Assembly: GCA_947501615.1 (NCBI GenBank)
Contig: CANMWK010000018.1
Span: forward strand, 1-64,000
Origin: an uncultured Tenacibaculum sp.
Lineage (GTDB): Bacteria > Bacteroidota > Bacteroidia > Flavobacteriales > Flavobacteriaceae
Direction: 5' to 3'
DNA length: 64,000 bases
The notes under the pieces were generated by a model. The model had not been told where the DNA came from and did no database searches. It saw only the letters and a list, made by a program, of their open reading frames with translations. Positions within the stretch are counted from its first letter, which is position 1; each line of letters begins with the position of its first letter. The translations under genes and the position numbers were made by a program. This document shows positions 1 to 8,263 of this stretch, piece after piece.

Positions 1-220
1 TTTCAAAAGAATTTTAACTTCGATATAAAGTCATGTTACTTTACTCTCTCTATTTACGCTGTCAATTTCAATATTATTAATGAACTTAATTAATCTCTGT
101 ATTCAATCTGTTTCAACCGAAACTTCAATTAATCTAATTTTTGTAAAGACATCAGAATCGAACTGATTAACTTATTATGTTATTCCAAAATCCCTTTGAA
201 CATTTGCTTCATTTCTGAAA
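1..220 (-). other. probable rRNA operon leader (transcribed leftwards out of window)
   Basis: There is no open reading frame. The stretch lies directly downstream of four strong tandem minus-strand promoters and reads out of the left edge. Read on the minus strand it ends in ATTCTTTTGAAA at positions 12-1, which resembles the boxA-like element (TTCTTTGAAA) that precedes Bacteroidota 16S genes; that comparison is from memory. The tandem promoters, long untranslated leader and boxA-like end fit an rRNA operon whose 16S gene begins just outside. The rRNA itself is not visible, so this is inference. Confidence 0.5.
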
Positions 221-227
221 GCGGATG

Positions 228-259
228 CAAAACTATAAAATCTTTTTAAATTGACCAAA
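228..259 (-). promoter_or_regulatory. tandem promoter P1 (Bacteroidota sigma-ABfr type)
   Basis: On the minus strand the -33 box is TTTG (256-259) and the -7 box is TAGTTTTG (228-235), separated by 20 nt. This matches the Bacteroidota consensus TTTG/TAnnTTTG. It is followed by GCATCCGCTTTCAGAAA, which is shared with P2. It is the promoter closest to the left edge and drives transcription out of the window. Confidence 0.75.
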
Positions 260-344
260 ACTTTTTTGATTTTTTTTTAAAAATTTATTTTCACATCTAA
301 ATCGCTATCTAAAGAACTATCACTTCCCTTTCTGAAAGCGGATG

Positions 345-375
345 CAAAACTACAAACTCTTTTTAATTTGACAAA
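345..375 (-). promoter_or_regulatory. tandem promoter P2
   Basis: On the minus strand TTTG (372-375) is followed after 19 nt by TAGTTTTG (345-352), then by the same GCATCCGCTTTCAGAAA initial transcribed sequence as P1. P1 and P2 are nearly identical over about 50 bp and lie 117 bp apart, so they look like a duplication. Confidence 0.75.
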
Positions 376-457
376 ATTTTTTTGAAGTTTTTTTCAATTA
401 ATTTAAATCTAATTCTACAACCAAAATCTCAATGAACTACCCGCCAAAAACGGACTG

Positions 458-489
458 CAAATATAAAAGCTTTAAACCTATTAAAACAA
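458..489 (-). promoter_or_regulatory. tandem promoter P3 (weaker match)
   Basis: The -7 box TATATTTG (458-465, minus strand) is a perfect TAnnTTTG. The upstream element is CTTG (486-489) at about 20-21 nt, so the -33 box is imperfect. It sits 113 bp upstream of P2, in register with the other tandem copies, and is followed by CAGTCCG in place of CATCCGC. Confidence 0.55.
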
Positions 490-589
490 GAAAAAAATAA
501 ACTATTTTTTAACTATTTAATAAACTCTTATAAACAATCTGTTAATGAACTAAACAAAAAACTAAATCATATTTCGTTATTTGCGGGTG

Positions 590-621
590 CAAAACTACAT
601 ACTCTTTTCAATCCTACCAAA
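590..621 (-). promoter_or_regulatory. tandem promoter P4
   Basis: On the minus strand TTTG (618-621) is followed after 20 nt by TAGTTTTG (590-597) and then by CACCCGCAAAT. It is the outermost of four tandem promoters spaced 113-132 bp apart, all reading left. Confidence 0.7.
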
Positions 622-960
622 CTTTTGAGCATAAAAAAATAAAGTTTTTTTATCAAAAAAACCCAACACTTTACTAATCATGAAATTAACCAAAAAATAA
701 ATTCTAAACTATTTACGTCATCAAAGAAAAGCAAACTATAACTCGCTGTAGATTGTGTGAAAAACTTAGTCAAAAGCATCATAGATACTATTATAAAAAG
801 GGTATACTATATATATGATAGTATTTTTACTTTGCTAAACTCACTAATTCTATTCTTTTCTTTATTATTACTTTGAGGTTAATGTCCCTCACTATATATC
901 AAATTTTATATATTTTACTCTTTTTAGTTGCCAAAAAGAACCCATATTTAGTTAAACTAA
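622..960. other. AT-rich intergenic stretch
   Basis: No gene is visible. The only structure noted is a short perfect inverted repeat, ATACTAT (804-810) and ATAGTAT (818-824), with a 7-nt loop followed by T5 on the plus strand. It could be a weak terminator or chance in AT-rich DNA. Confidence 0.4.
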
Positions 961-986
961 AAAACCCTTCCGTAAAGAAGGGTTTT
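961..986. terminator. bidirectional rho-independent terminator
   Basis: A 10-bp perfect stem AAAACCCTTC (961-970) / GAAGGGTTTT (977-986) with a 6-nt loop has an A-run on one side and a T-run on the other, so it can work in both directions. On the minus strand it lies about 250 nt beyond the stop of the LytTR regulator gene and is the likely end of that signalling operon. It also insulates the promoters to its left. Confidence 0.7.
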
Positions 987-1232
987 ATAATCAACCAAAT
1001 AAATCTAAAAAACTTCACTTGAGACGTGAAGTGGGGAATTCAAATAATGAAAAATTTTTAAGAGGTACCTCTATGTATATTTAATTTGAACTTTAACTTA
1101 AATACAATGTAAAAATACAACACGATTTAAGTAAACATGCTGGATATTCGATATAGGTAAATTAAATTATAGATTAAGCGAAGTGCTCAAGTCGACGAAT
1201 GGTAAATAAATACTTTGTGGGTATTTTATTTT
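987..1232. other. intergenic stretch downstream of signalling operon
   Basis: No gene is visible. It contains a second small inverted repeat, ACTTCAC (1012-1018) / GTGAAGT (1026-1032), without a clear T-run. It is probably the 3' untranslated region of the minus-strand operon. Confidence 0.4.
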
Positions 1233-1955
1233 TTAAAGTAAATTTAGCCTTTTCATTAATTCTGAACGGTTAGATCTACTTACTGGAATAACATCTTTTT
1301 CTATTAAAACACTGTTATCTTCTATATCAACTATACGCTTTAAGTTTATTATATAAGATCTGTGTACTTTCAAAAATAGATCATTAGGTAATTTTTCTTC
1401 TATCTTTTTTAATGTAGAATGTACAGTATAGTTTTTATCTTTAGTTTTAATTAAAATATAATCCCCTTTAGCCTCAACGACATTAATGCTTGGAATTTCT
1501 ATTTTAATTAACCTTCTATCTATGTTAATGTATAATTGTTGATCTTCTTCTTTGACTTCTTCCTTAGATACAGAATTACTTACTGAATTTTCATTAGCAC
1601 TAAAAGTGAATTTCTTTGCTTTTTCTATTGCTTTTGTAAAACGTGGTAATGTAATTGGTTTCACTAGATAATCAACAATACATTCGTACTCAAAAGCATC
1701 GATAGCAAACTTTTCATCTGAAGTTGTTAGAATTATTCTTGGTGGTTTTTTTAAGGTTTGTATTAAATCAAAACCTGTAAAATCTGGCATGTGTATATCT
1801 AGAAAAATCAAATCTACCTGATTCTGATTTAAATATTTTATAGCTTGTATAGCATTAGAAAATTGTTCTATTACATTAAGAGAGCCTTCGCTTTTACAAA
1901 GCTGTTCAACAATAGCTCTTGCAGCAGATTCATCATCAATAATTAAACAATTCAT
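1233..1955 (-). CDS. LytTR-family response regulator
   Basis: A 240-residue two-component output protein. The N-terminal receiver (about residues 1-120) has the acidic pair D7/D8, the phospho-acceptor D53 in FLDIHMPDF and the VKPI lysine motif. A charged linker of about 25 residues leads to a C-terminal LytTR DNA-binding domain (about 140-240) with the typical KGDYILI and VHRSYIINL stretches. Members of this family bind direct repeats upstream of their targets. It is the last gene of a minus-strand operon, 16 nt after the HPt gene, and the only DNA-binding protein in it, so it is the probable end point of the phosphorelay. Targets are not evident from the sequence. Confidence 0.93.
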   Translation of the reverse strand: MNCLIIDDESAARAIVEQLCKSEGSLNVIEQFSNAIQAIKYLNQNQVDLIFLDIHMPDFTGFDLIQTLKKPPRIILTTSDEKFAIDAFEYECIVDYLVKPITLPRFTKAIEKAKKFTFSANENSVSNSVSKEEVKEEDQQLYINIDRRLIKIEIPSINVVEAKGDYILIKTKDKNYTVHSTLKKIEEKLPNDLFLKVHRSYIINLKRIVDIEDNSVLIEKDVIPVSRSNRSELMKRLNLL

Positions 1956-1971
1956 GTATTTAAATAATTTT

Positions 1972-2295
1972 TTAGGCTTTGTCTAAAAAAATAGACATTT
2001 TGGTTAATAATTTCATGAAATTAGCATGACCACTCATATCTCTCGATAAGAGTTCTTTTTCATATGTTATTGCCAATTCATATGATTTTTCTAAGCCTAA
2101 AATACTAATTTTATGTTTAATTTTATGAACTATCTCAGCTATTTGTTTAAAATCTTGATTTTCAATATGATTTTTATATGTTTTTATTTCTTCAGGCAAT
2201 TCATTTTTTAAAATAGATAACATTTTTTTTTCAAATTCTTCATCGCCTCCAGATAACTCTCTGATATACTTAAAATTTGGTTCTTCAATATTCAT
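1972..2295 (-). CDS. HPt (histidine phosphotransfer) domain protein
   Basis: A 107-residue all-helical stand-alone phosphotransfer protein. The segment VHKIKHKISILGL (residues 56-68) matches the HPt signature with H57 as the phosphorylated histidine; the usual glycine after the lysine is replaced. It has no catalytic ATPase domain. It lies 4 nt downstream of the kinase gene and 16 nt upstream of the LytTR regulator, so it is placed to pass phosphate from a receiver to the regulator. The match to the family is short, but size, histidine context and gene neighbours agree. Confidence 0.85.
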   Translation of the reverse strand: MNIEEPNFKYIRELSGGDEEFEKKMLSILKNELPEEIKTYKNHIENQDFKQIAEIVHKIKHKISILGLEKSYELAITYEKELLSRDMSGHANFMKLLTKMSIFLDKA

Positions 2296-2299
2296 TTGA

Positions 2300-4660
2300 T
2301 TATTTTTTAAACTCTATATAAAATGTTGTCCCTACCCCCTCTTCACTTTCTAACCATATTTTTCCATTATATAAATCTACAATTTTCTTAACAATAGACA
2401 ATCCAATTCCTGTTGAATCTTTATAATTTCCTAAAGATTGAAATACTTCAAATATTTTATTGTAGTATTCTTTTTTAATACCTATACCATTATCTTCTAC
2501 ACTGAAAATGTAACTTTTCTTTTTTTCTTTTACCCCTACAGATATAAGACCTTCTGCTTTATCTATATAATTCACTGCATTACTCATTAAGTTTTGGAAA
2601 AGTTGTTGGATTCTAACTTTATCAGCATTTATTACAGGTAATTTTTTATCTATTTTAATTGTTATATGCTTAGGAACATAAATTAGTTTACTTATTTCTT
2701 CTACTACTTGATACGTATCAACTTCTTCTACAGGTGTACCATCATTATTAATACTTGAATAATTAAGAATATCATTAATTAATCGTTCCATTTTCTCTAC
2801 CACTTCTTGGATCATATCAACATTTTTCACACCTTCCCCTAAACCATCACCATAATCTTCTTTTATCCAACTAGTTAATGCTGATATACTTCGTAAAGGA
2901 GACTTTAAATCATGAGATACAACATGTGCATATTCTTCAAGCTCACTATTTCTTTGCTCTAACTGCTTGAGTAATTCTTCTTTTTGAGATTCTAATGTTT
3001 TTAAATTAGTAACATCTAAAACAATACCTATAGAGCCTGTTATTTCTCCTTGAATATCAAAATTTGGTGCAGCACTAACCAACAAAACTTTTTCTTCATT
3101 AAGGTTATTTATAAACTTAAATTCATAAGAACCAGATTTTTGATTTTTTTTATCTTTACTTCTTTGTCTGATAAAATCGATGATTTTTTCTTTTTTGAAA
3201 AGATCTCTAATATCTTCTTGAAGAATTTTCTCTTCTTTTAATCCAGTCATTTTAATAAAATTCTTATTGGCTGATAAGATTTTATTTTTTCTATCTAGTT
3301 CTACTAATCCCAGTTTAAGATTTGCGATAATATTACTATATCTTTTCTTATGAGCTTCTAAACTTTTTCTGTAATTTCTAGATAATGTAACATCTCTATA
3401 TGTCCAAAGATGTCCTTTATATTCATTATTTTTAGAAATAGGGATGTAATCTCTTTCTAAAATTCTCCCATCTATTAATTTTAATTCATCTCCTAGAACA
3501 ATTTTCTTATCTTTAATCAGCTTATTTATTCTTGTCAGAAAATACTCTGGCCTTTCAAAATAAACTTTAATCTCATCTAAGATTTTAAGATAATTTTTAC
3601 CCACTAAATCTTCATGGCTTGTGGGTATAGAAAATATATCACACATCCTTTTATTAGAAATCACAACTTCTCTTTTTTCATTTTCGAGTAACACAGCACT
3701 ATCCAAATTCGATATTAAAGATGTTAATCTATTTTCAGTTTCAATTAATCGTTGTTTTGCTAATTTATTTTCTGTGATATCTTCAACTGTGGCCACTTGA
3801 AATTTCAATTTGCTTTCTGGACTTCTAACTGAATTTACTACAGTTTTAGCCCATAATATATCTCCATTCTTTTTTATGTATCTTTTTTCTTGTGAAAAAT
3901 TATTGATTTCTCCTGTAGTTATTTTTTCTCTTAAAATTTTCGATTCTTTTCTATCATCAGGATGAGTTAATCCATTAACAGTTAAAGCTCTCATTTCATC
4001 TAGTGAATACCCTAACATATTTATTATGGTATTGTTCACAAACAAAAATTCATCATCTCGTTCTTCAGATAGTACAATTCCTATTGGAGAATTATTGAAA
4101 ATTATATTTAATTGGTGCTTTTGTTCTTCTAATAATTCTTGTACAGCAATTTCTTCAGTAATGTCTCTTGCTATTCCCTGTGCTCCAATTACTTCTCCTG
4201 TAGCACCAAAAACTAAACTGCAATTTACCTCTAAAGTCTTTACAGTTTGGTCTTTTGTTATTATTCTGGATCTATATTTGGTATAATATCCTTTGTTGAT
4301 TAACTCCTTGAATGCATTTATTGTATATTGAGAATCATCAGGGTGAACAATCTTCATAAGATTAAGTGGAGTATCTATTCCTTCATAACCAAACATAGTT
4401 ATAGCTATGTCGTTCATTTTAATAACGTTTCCTTTCAGATCTATTAAAACAAACGCATCATTGATGTTTTCAAAAATACCTTTAAGCTCAGAATCTTTCT
4501 GTGTTAACTCTTTTTGAAGATGTTTATTCTTTTTCTTTAAACTTTTAATCCTTTTATCTGACTTAGCAACATGTTTTTTTAGCTCCTCTTCTAATTGAAG
4601 CCTAGCTTTTCTTTCGTTCTCTAAAGCCTGTTTCAAATCGTCTGTAACAATATCGCTCAT
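2300..4660 (-). CDS. multi-PAS sensor histidine kinase
   Basis: A 786-residue soluble kinase with no signal peptide or membrane segment. The first 55 residues are a charged coiled coil. About four PAS domains follow (roughly 55-170, 180-300, 305-430, 440-560), several with PAC-type ends such as GIARDITEE and ATVEDITE. The HisKA box SHDLKSP has the phospho-acceptor H583. The HATPase_c domain has the N box NLMSNAVNY, the G1 box EDNGIGI and the G2 box STGIGLSIVKKI. There is no receiver domain fused to it, unusual for a kinase with an HPt partner; the receiver is encoded separately 79 nt upstream. It is probably a cytoplasmic redox, light or metabolite sensor; the signal is unknown. Confidence 0.93.
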   Translation of the reverse strand: MSDIVTDDLKQALENERKARLQLEEELKKHVAKSDKRIKSLKKKNKHLQKELTQKDSELKGIFENINDAFVLIDLKGNVIKMNDIAITMFGYEGIDTPLNLMKIVHPDDSQYTINAFKELINKGYYTKYRSRIITKDQTVKTLEVNCSLVFGATGEVIGAQGIARDITEEIAVQELLEEQKHQLNIIFNNSPIGIVLSEERDDEFLFVNNTIINMLGYSLDEMRALTVNGLTHPDDRKESKILREKITTGEINNFSQEKRYIKKNGDILWAKTVVNSVRSPESKLKFQVATVEDITENKLAKQRLIETENRLTSLISNLDSAVLLENEKREVVISNKRMCDIFSIPTSHEDLVGKNYLKILDEIKVYFERPEYFLTRINKLIKDKKIVLGDELKLIDGRILERDYIPISKNNEYKGHLWTYRDVTLSRNYRKSLEAHKKRYSNIIANLKLGLVELDRKNKILSANKNFIKMTGLKEEKILQEDIRDLFKKEKIIDFIRQRSKDKKNQKSGSYEFKFINNLNEEKVLLVSAAPNFDIQGEITGSIGIVLDVTNLKTLESQKEELLKQLEQRNSELEEYAHVVSHDLKSPLRSISALTSWIKEDYGDGLGEGVKNVDMIQEVVEKMERLINDILNYSSINNDGTPVEEVDTYQVVEEISKLIYVPKHITIKIDKKLPVINADKVRIQQLFQNLMSNAVNYIDKAEGLISVGVKEKKKSYIFSVEDNGIGIKKEYYNKIFEVFQSLGNYKDSTGIGLSIVKKIVDLYNGKIWLESEEGVGTTFYIEFKK

Positions 4661-4739
4661 AATTAAAATGGATATAGTTTAAAACTAGTTAACCATGTAA
4701 CAATATACAAGAATAAAACGAAAGAATGATACTAAATAC

Positions 4740-5153
4740 CTATACTGAGATTAATTCATTAGCACTCCAATATGATAAAACCTTAATTAATTTACTTTGA
4801 TAGTCTTCATATTTAAGAGGTTTAACCATGTAGCCAGCTATACCAATTTTATAACACTCTAGCATATCTTTTTGGTTAGTTGATGTAGTTAGTATTACTG
4901 TTGGTAAATATCTTAGAACTTCGTCATTTTTTAAAATTTTAAGAAATTCTATACCATTTATTTTTGGCATATTTAAATCTAATAGGATAATGTCTGGTAA
5001 ATTATCTCTATCTGATAAAATATTTAACGCTTCTTCTCCATTATTTGCTTCAATTACATGATGCTTAGATTCTATTTTTGATAAAATCCGGTTAAATTTC
5101 ATTACTTCAATTTGGTCGTCTTCAATTAACAATATTGTTAATTTCTTTTGCAT
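4740..5153 (-). CDS. single-domain receiver (CheY/Rcp1-like)
   Basis: A 137-residue stand-alone receiver with the acidic pair EDD, the phospho-acceptor aspartate in LLDLNMPK (residue 59 from the start used here), the TTS switch motif and the VKP lysine. The start is taken at ATG 5153, which directly precedes MQKKLTILLIEDD. An in-frame upstream ATG would add 16 residues that do not look like receiver sequence. It has no output domain. It is the first gene of the operon, ahead of the PAS kinase, and is most simply the intermediate receiver between kinase and HPt protein. Confidence 0.88.
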   Translation of the reverse strand: MQKKLTILLIEDDQIEVMKFNRILSKIESKHHVIEANNGEEALNILSDRDNLPDIILLDLNMPKINGIEFLKILKNDEVLRYLPTVILTTSTNQKDMLECYKIGIAGYMVKPLKYEDYQSKLIKVLSYWSANELISV

Positions 5154-5287
5154 TTTGTGTATTTTTAGGTAGCTTAATCTGCAATATACCATAATAAGCA
5201 TTCGACTTATTTTTTCTTTAGTTTAAATCTGTATTTTTAACGATTAAATGTAGAAAAGTATAGACGAATAGCTTTTACCATTAACAT

Positions 5288-7423
5288 ATGTTTACAATAT
5301 ACAGAAGACAATTGACTTTTATAGTCCCTACTATTTTTTTGATTTTATCATTGATTTTTTTTTATAGCTGTAAGAATACATCTACGGGAAATAAACATAC
5401 ATATACGAATGCTTTAATTAATGAATCTAGTCCTTATTTATTACAACATGCGCACAATCCTGTTCATTGGTTTCCTTGGGATCAAAAACATTTAGATCGT
5501 GCTAAAAAAGAAGGAAAATTAGTGTTATTATCTATCGGTTATGCTTCTTGTCATTGGTGCCATGTAATGGAAAAAGAAACTTTTGAAAATAAAGAAGTAG
5601 CAGACTTTATGAACGAAAACTTTATCAATATAAAGGTTGACCGAGAAGAACACCCTAACGTTGATAAAACCTATTTAACAGCCGTTCAAATTATGACAGG
5701 AAATGGTGGTTGGCCATTAAATTGTGTTACTTTACCAGACGGAAAACCTATTTGGGGTGGCACTTATTTTAATAAAGAAAATTGGTTGGCTTCATTAAAG
5801 GAAATTCATAGAGTTTATAACGAAAGCCCGAAAAAAACAGAAGGATTTGCAAATCAATTAACTGAGGATTTAAAATCGCTACAAGAATTTAAATCCGACA
5901 TTTCTGATGAAGGTTTTAACAGAGAAAATCTAAATAATTTCGTCGCAGAGTGGAAAACAAAACTTGATACAATTAATGGTGGACTCGTTGGTAGAAATCA
6001 ATTTCCTAGAGCTAGTAATTATCAGTTTTTATTACGTTACGCTTATCAAACTGAAGATCAAAAATTAGAAAATTATATCTACAAAACTTTAGATAAAATC
6101 GCTAACGGAGGTTTAAATGATCATTTAGCTGGCGGTTTTGCGCGCTATACAGTTGATAATAAATGGCACATCCCTCATTTTGAAAAAATGCTATACGATA
6201 ATGCTCAGCTCGTTTCTTTATTTTCTTATGCCTATCAATTAAAAAAAGAAGATCAGTACCAAGAAATTGTATATCAAACACTCGATTTCTTGTACAAAGA
6301 ATTTTATACTGATGGTTTGTATTTCTCTTCTTTAAATGCTGATAGTTTAAATGAAGAAAATGAATTGGAAGAAGGAGCTTATTATACTTGGAAAGTTGAA
6401 GAATTAGAACATAATATTACTTCAGACTTTTCTCTATTCAAAGCATATTTTGGTATTGATAGTATTGAGAAAGTTGAAGGAAAACATGCGTTAGTAAAAG
6501 TTTATGATGATGAAACTTTCAGTAAAAAACATCAATTACCTATTGAAGAATTAAAAAGTAAAATAAAAACCTGGAAAGAAAACCTATTAAAAATAAGACA
6601 ACAAAGAGTTAAACCTACAACAGACAAGAAAATACTTACATCTTGGAATGCTCTTTTATTACAAGCATATACAGATGCTTATAAGGTTTTTAATGACGAT
6701 AATTTTAAACTAAAAGCTATTGAATGTGGTGAAACTTTAAAACGTAAAGCTATTTCTAAACATTGGGAAGTTTCTAGAAGTTTAAACACAAAAAACAAAA
6801 GCATAAAAGGTTATTTAGAAGACTATGCTTTGTTAATTCATAGTTTTATTTCTCTGTATGAAATTACTTTTGACAAACAATGGTTGTTAAACGCAAAAGA
6901 ACTAACTGAATATACGTTTACAAACTTTTTAAATACAGAAAACGAATACTTCAACTATACAGCTAAAAATGGTGATCAATTAATTACTGCGAATTATGAA
7001 ATTGAAGATATAGTAATTCCTTCTTCAAATTCTGTGATGTGTAAAAACTTATTCAAATTAGGTCATTATTTTAGTTATGATGCTTACTTAGATTTGAGTA
7101 AGAAAATGCTACAAAGAATGTTACCAAAAATTGAAGATTATCCGCATATTTATTCCAACTGGTTAGATTCTTATTTAAATCATACTTATCCTTTCTACGA
7201 AACAGCAATTTCTGGAAAAGATGCTTTATCTAAAGCTCAAGAATTACAACAACAATATATTCCTAATCAATTATTGATTGGTAGTTTAACTGATAGTAAT
7301 TTACCGTTGTTGAAAGGAAAATTTAACGATCAAAAAACATTGATCTATGTATGCGTAAATAAAGCTTGCAAATTACCTACTGAAAATATCGATAAAGCAT
7401 TGACGCTATTAAAAAAGAACTAA
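5288..7423 (+). CDS. DUF255 thioredoxin-like lipoprotein (YyaL/SPATA20 family)
   Basis: A 711-residue protein with an N-terminal lipoprotein signal (hydrophobic residues 10-26, lipobox FYSC, C28). The DUF255 thioredoxin-like domain follows, with the family hallmarks NALINESSPYLLQHAHNPV, the redox-like motif C88-H-W-C91, VDREEHP and GGWPLNC. The C-terminal 450 residues resemble the alpha/alpha-barrel of the family, with SWNALLLQAY near residue 460. The length is usual plus the signal. The biochemical role of the family is not established. It stands alone on the plus strand, diverging from the signalling operon. A hairpin-like repeat (AATAACC 7422-7428, GGTTATT 7450-7456) directly after the stop may be its terminator. 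Confidence 0.88.
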   Translation: MFTIYRRQLTFIVPTIFLILSLIFFYSCKNTSTGNKHTYTNALINESSPYLLQHAHNPVHWFPWDQKHLDRAKKEGKLVLLSIGYASCHWCHVMEKETFENKEVADFMNENFINIKVDREEHPNVDKTYLTAVQIMTGNGGWPLNCVTLPDGKPIWGGTYFNKENWLASLKEIHRVYNESPKKTEGFANQLTEDLKSLQEFKSDISDEGFNRENLNNFVAEWKTKLDTINGGLVGRNQFPRASNYQFLLRYAYQTEDQKLENYIYKTLDKIANGGLNDHLAGGFARYTVDNKWHIPHFEKMLYDNAQLVSLFSYAYQLKKEDQYQEIVYQTLDFLYKEFYTDGLYFSSLNADSLNEENELEEGAYYTWKVEELEHNITSDFSLFKAYFGIDSIEKVEGKHALVKVYDDETFSKKHQLPIEELKSKIKTWKENLLKIRQQRVKPTTDKKILTSWNALLLQAYTDAYKVFNDDNFKLKAIECGETLKRKAISKHWEVSRSLNTKNKSIKGYLEDYALLIHSFISLYEITFDKQWLLNAKELTEYTFTNFLNTENEYFNYTAKNGDQLITANYEIEDIVIPSSNSVMCKNLFKLGHYFSYDAYLDLSKKMLQRMLPKIEDYPHIYSNWLDSYLNHTYPFYETAISGKDALSKAQELQQQYIPNQLLIGSLTDSNLPLLKGKFNDQKTLIYVCVNKACKLPTENIDKALTLLKKN

Positions 7424-7466
7424 TAACCTGAGTTCGATTATTAAAACAGGGTTATTTGATTAGATT

Positions 7467-7592
7467 TCATAGTTTCAAATTTTTTTGACGTTTTTTTAGG
7501 AAAAAACTGTAGGCAATTAATCCAGATATTATATTTCCTAAGAAGTCATTAAAAGAATGATGTCTAGAGTGTTCTATTTGGCATATGTTTTT
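7467..7592 (-). mobile_element. IS982-family transposase C-terminal remnant
   Basis: The minus-strand frame reads CQIEHSRHHSFNDF followed by GLIAYSFFLKKR. I recognise this as the end of IS982-family transposases (usual form IEHSRHRS...LIAY). Only about the last 40 of roughly 290 residues remain, fused in frame to the esterase fragment. The sequence between its stop and the DUF255 gene (7424-7456) may include the element's terminal inverted repeat, but no second end is visible, so the boundary is a guess. Confidence 0.7.
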
Positions 7593-7943
7593 TAGATCGT
7601 CTTCACTACCTCCAAAATTGTTGTTTATAGCCCATCCTCTTAAAAAACCTAAACCTTGAGGCGTAACAAATATAAATTGATTGTCTTCTGCTAATTGTTG
7701 AAAATTGCTTTGATTGTATTGTTTATCTATGTTATTCGTAAATCCATGATAATTTAAAATTAACGGAGCTGCTTTATTAGCATCGTAACTCGCTGGAATA
7801 TACAGACGATACTCTCTTGTTCTACTATCATGTCTTAAGGTTGCATTAATAACCTGTTATGCATAAGAAGAAACAGTGGTTACTAAAGTAATAGCCAAAA
7901 GCAATAAGGATCTTTTTTTTGAAAGCGTAATTTTAATGTTCAT
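7467..7943 (-). pseudogene. broken CE1/PHB-depolymerase-like esterase, truncated by transposase remnant
   Basis: Reading down from ATG 7943, the frame encodes a clear signal peptide of 28 residues ending SSYA. It then meets TAA (7857-7859) exactly where the mature protein should begin; CAA to TAA is the simplest cause. The same frame continues with an esterase start (REYRLYIPASYDANKAAP, LILNYHGFTNN, FVTPQGLG, RGWAINNNFGGSEDD) typical of secreted poly(3-hydroxybutyrate) depolymerase/feruloyl esterase relatives. Near 7592 it switches to the tail of an IS982-type transposase and stops at 7467. The catalytic serine and the rest of the esterase are missing, so it cannot make a working enzyme. Confidence 0.8.
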
Positions 7944-8263
7944 TGGTTAATGATTTTTGGTTGATTAATTAAAAAAAAATAAATATGGTTAAATTTTTGA
8001 ATTATTTCCTTTAAAAACCCTTATCAATGAATTATCAATAAACTTTACACTATAAATTAAATTAAGTAAAATGAATCTTATAATATTTAATTAAATCATT
8101 AATTTACATTAAAATTCCACCTTTTATAGCTTTAATTAATTTAAAATTCAGGAATTACCTAACACCTGACCTGAAATTATAATTGATTTCTTATAAATAT
8201 TAAAACCTTCAATAGAATACAATTTATAAACTATTTAAAGACCATTTTACTTTTCTAAAAAAC
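7944..8263. other. AT-rich intergenic stretch
   Basis: About 320 bp with no gene, no clear terminator and no consensus promoter. It separates the dead esterase from the outer-membrane barrel gene. Confidence 0.5.

Noticed and set aside
1..650. Near-identical 50-bp repeats as a possible CRISPR array or mobile repeat
   Set aside because: Only two close copies and two weaker ones occur, spaced over 110 bp apart, and each fits the Bacteroidota promoter consensus; the spacing and content do not fit CRISPR.
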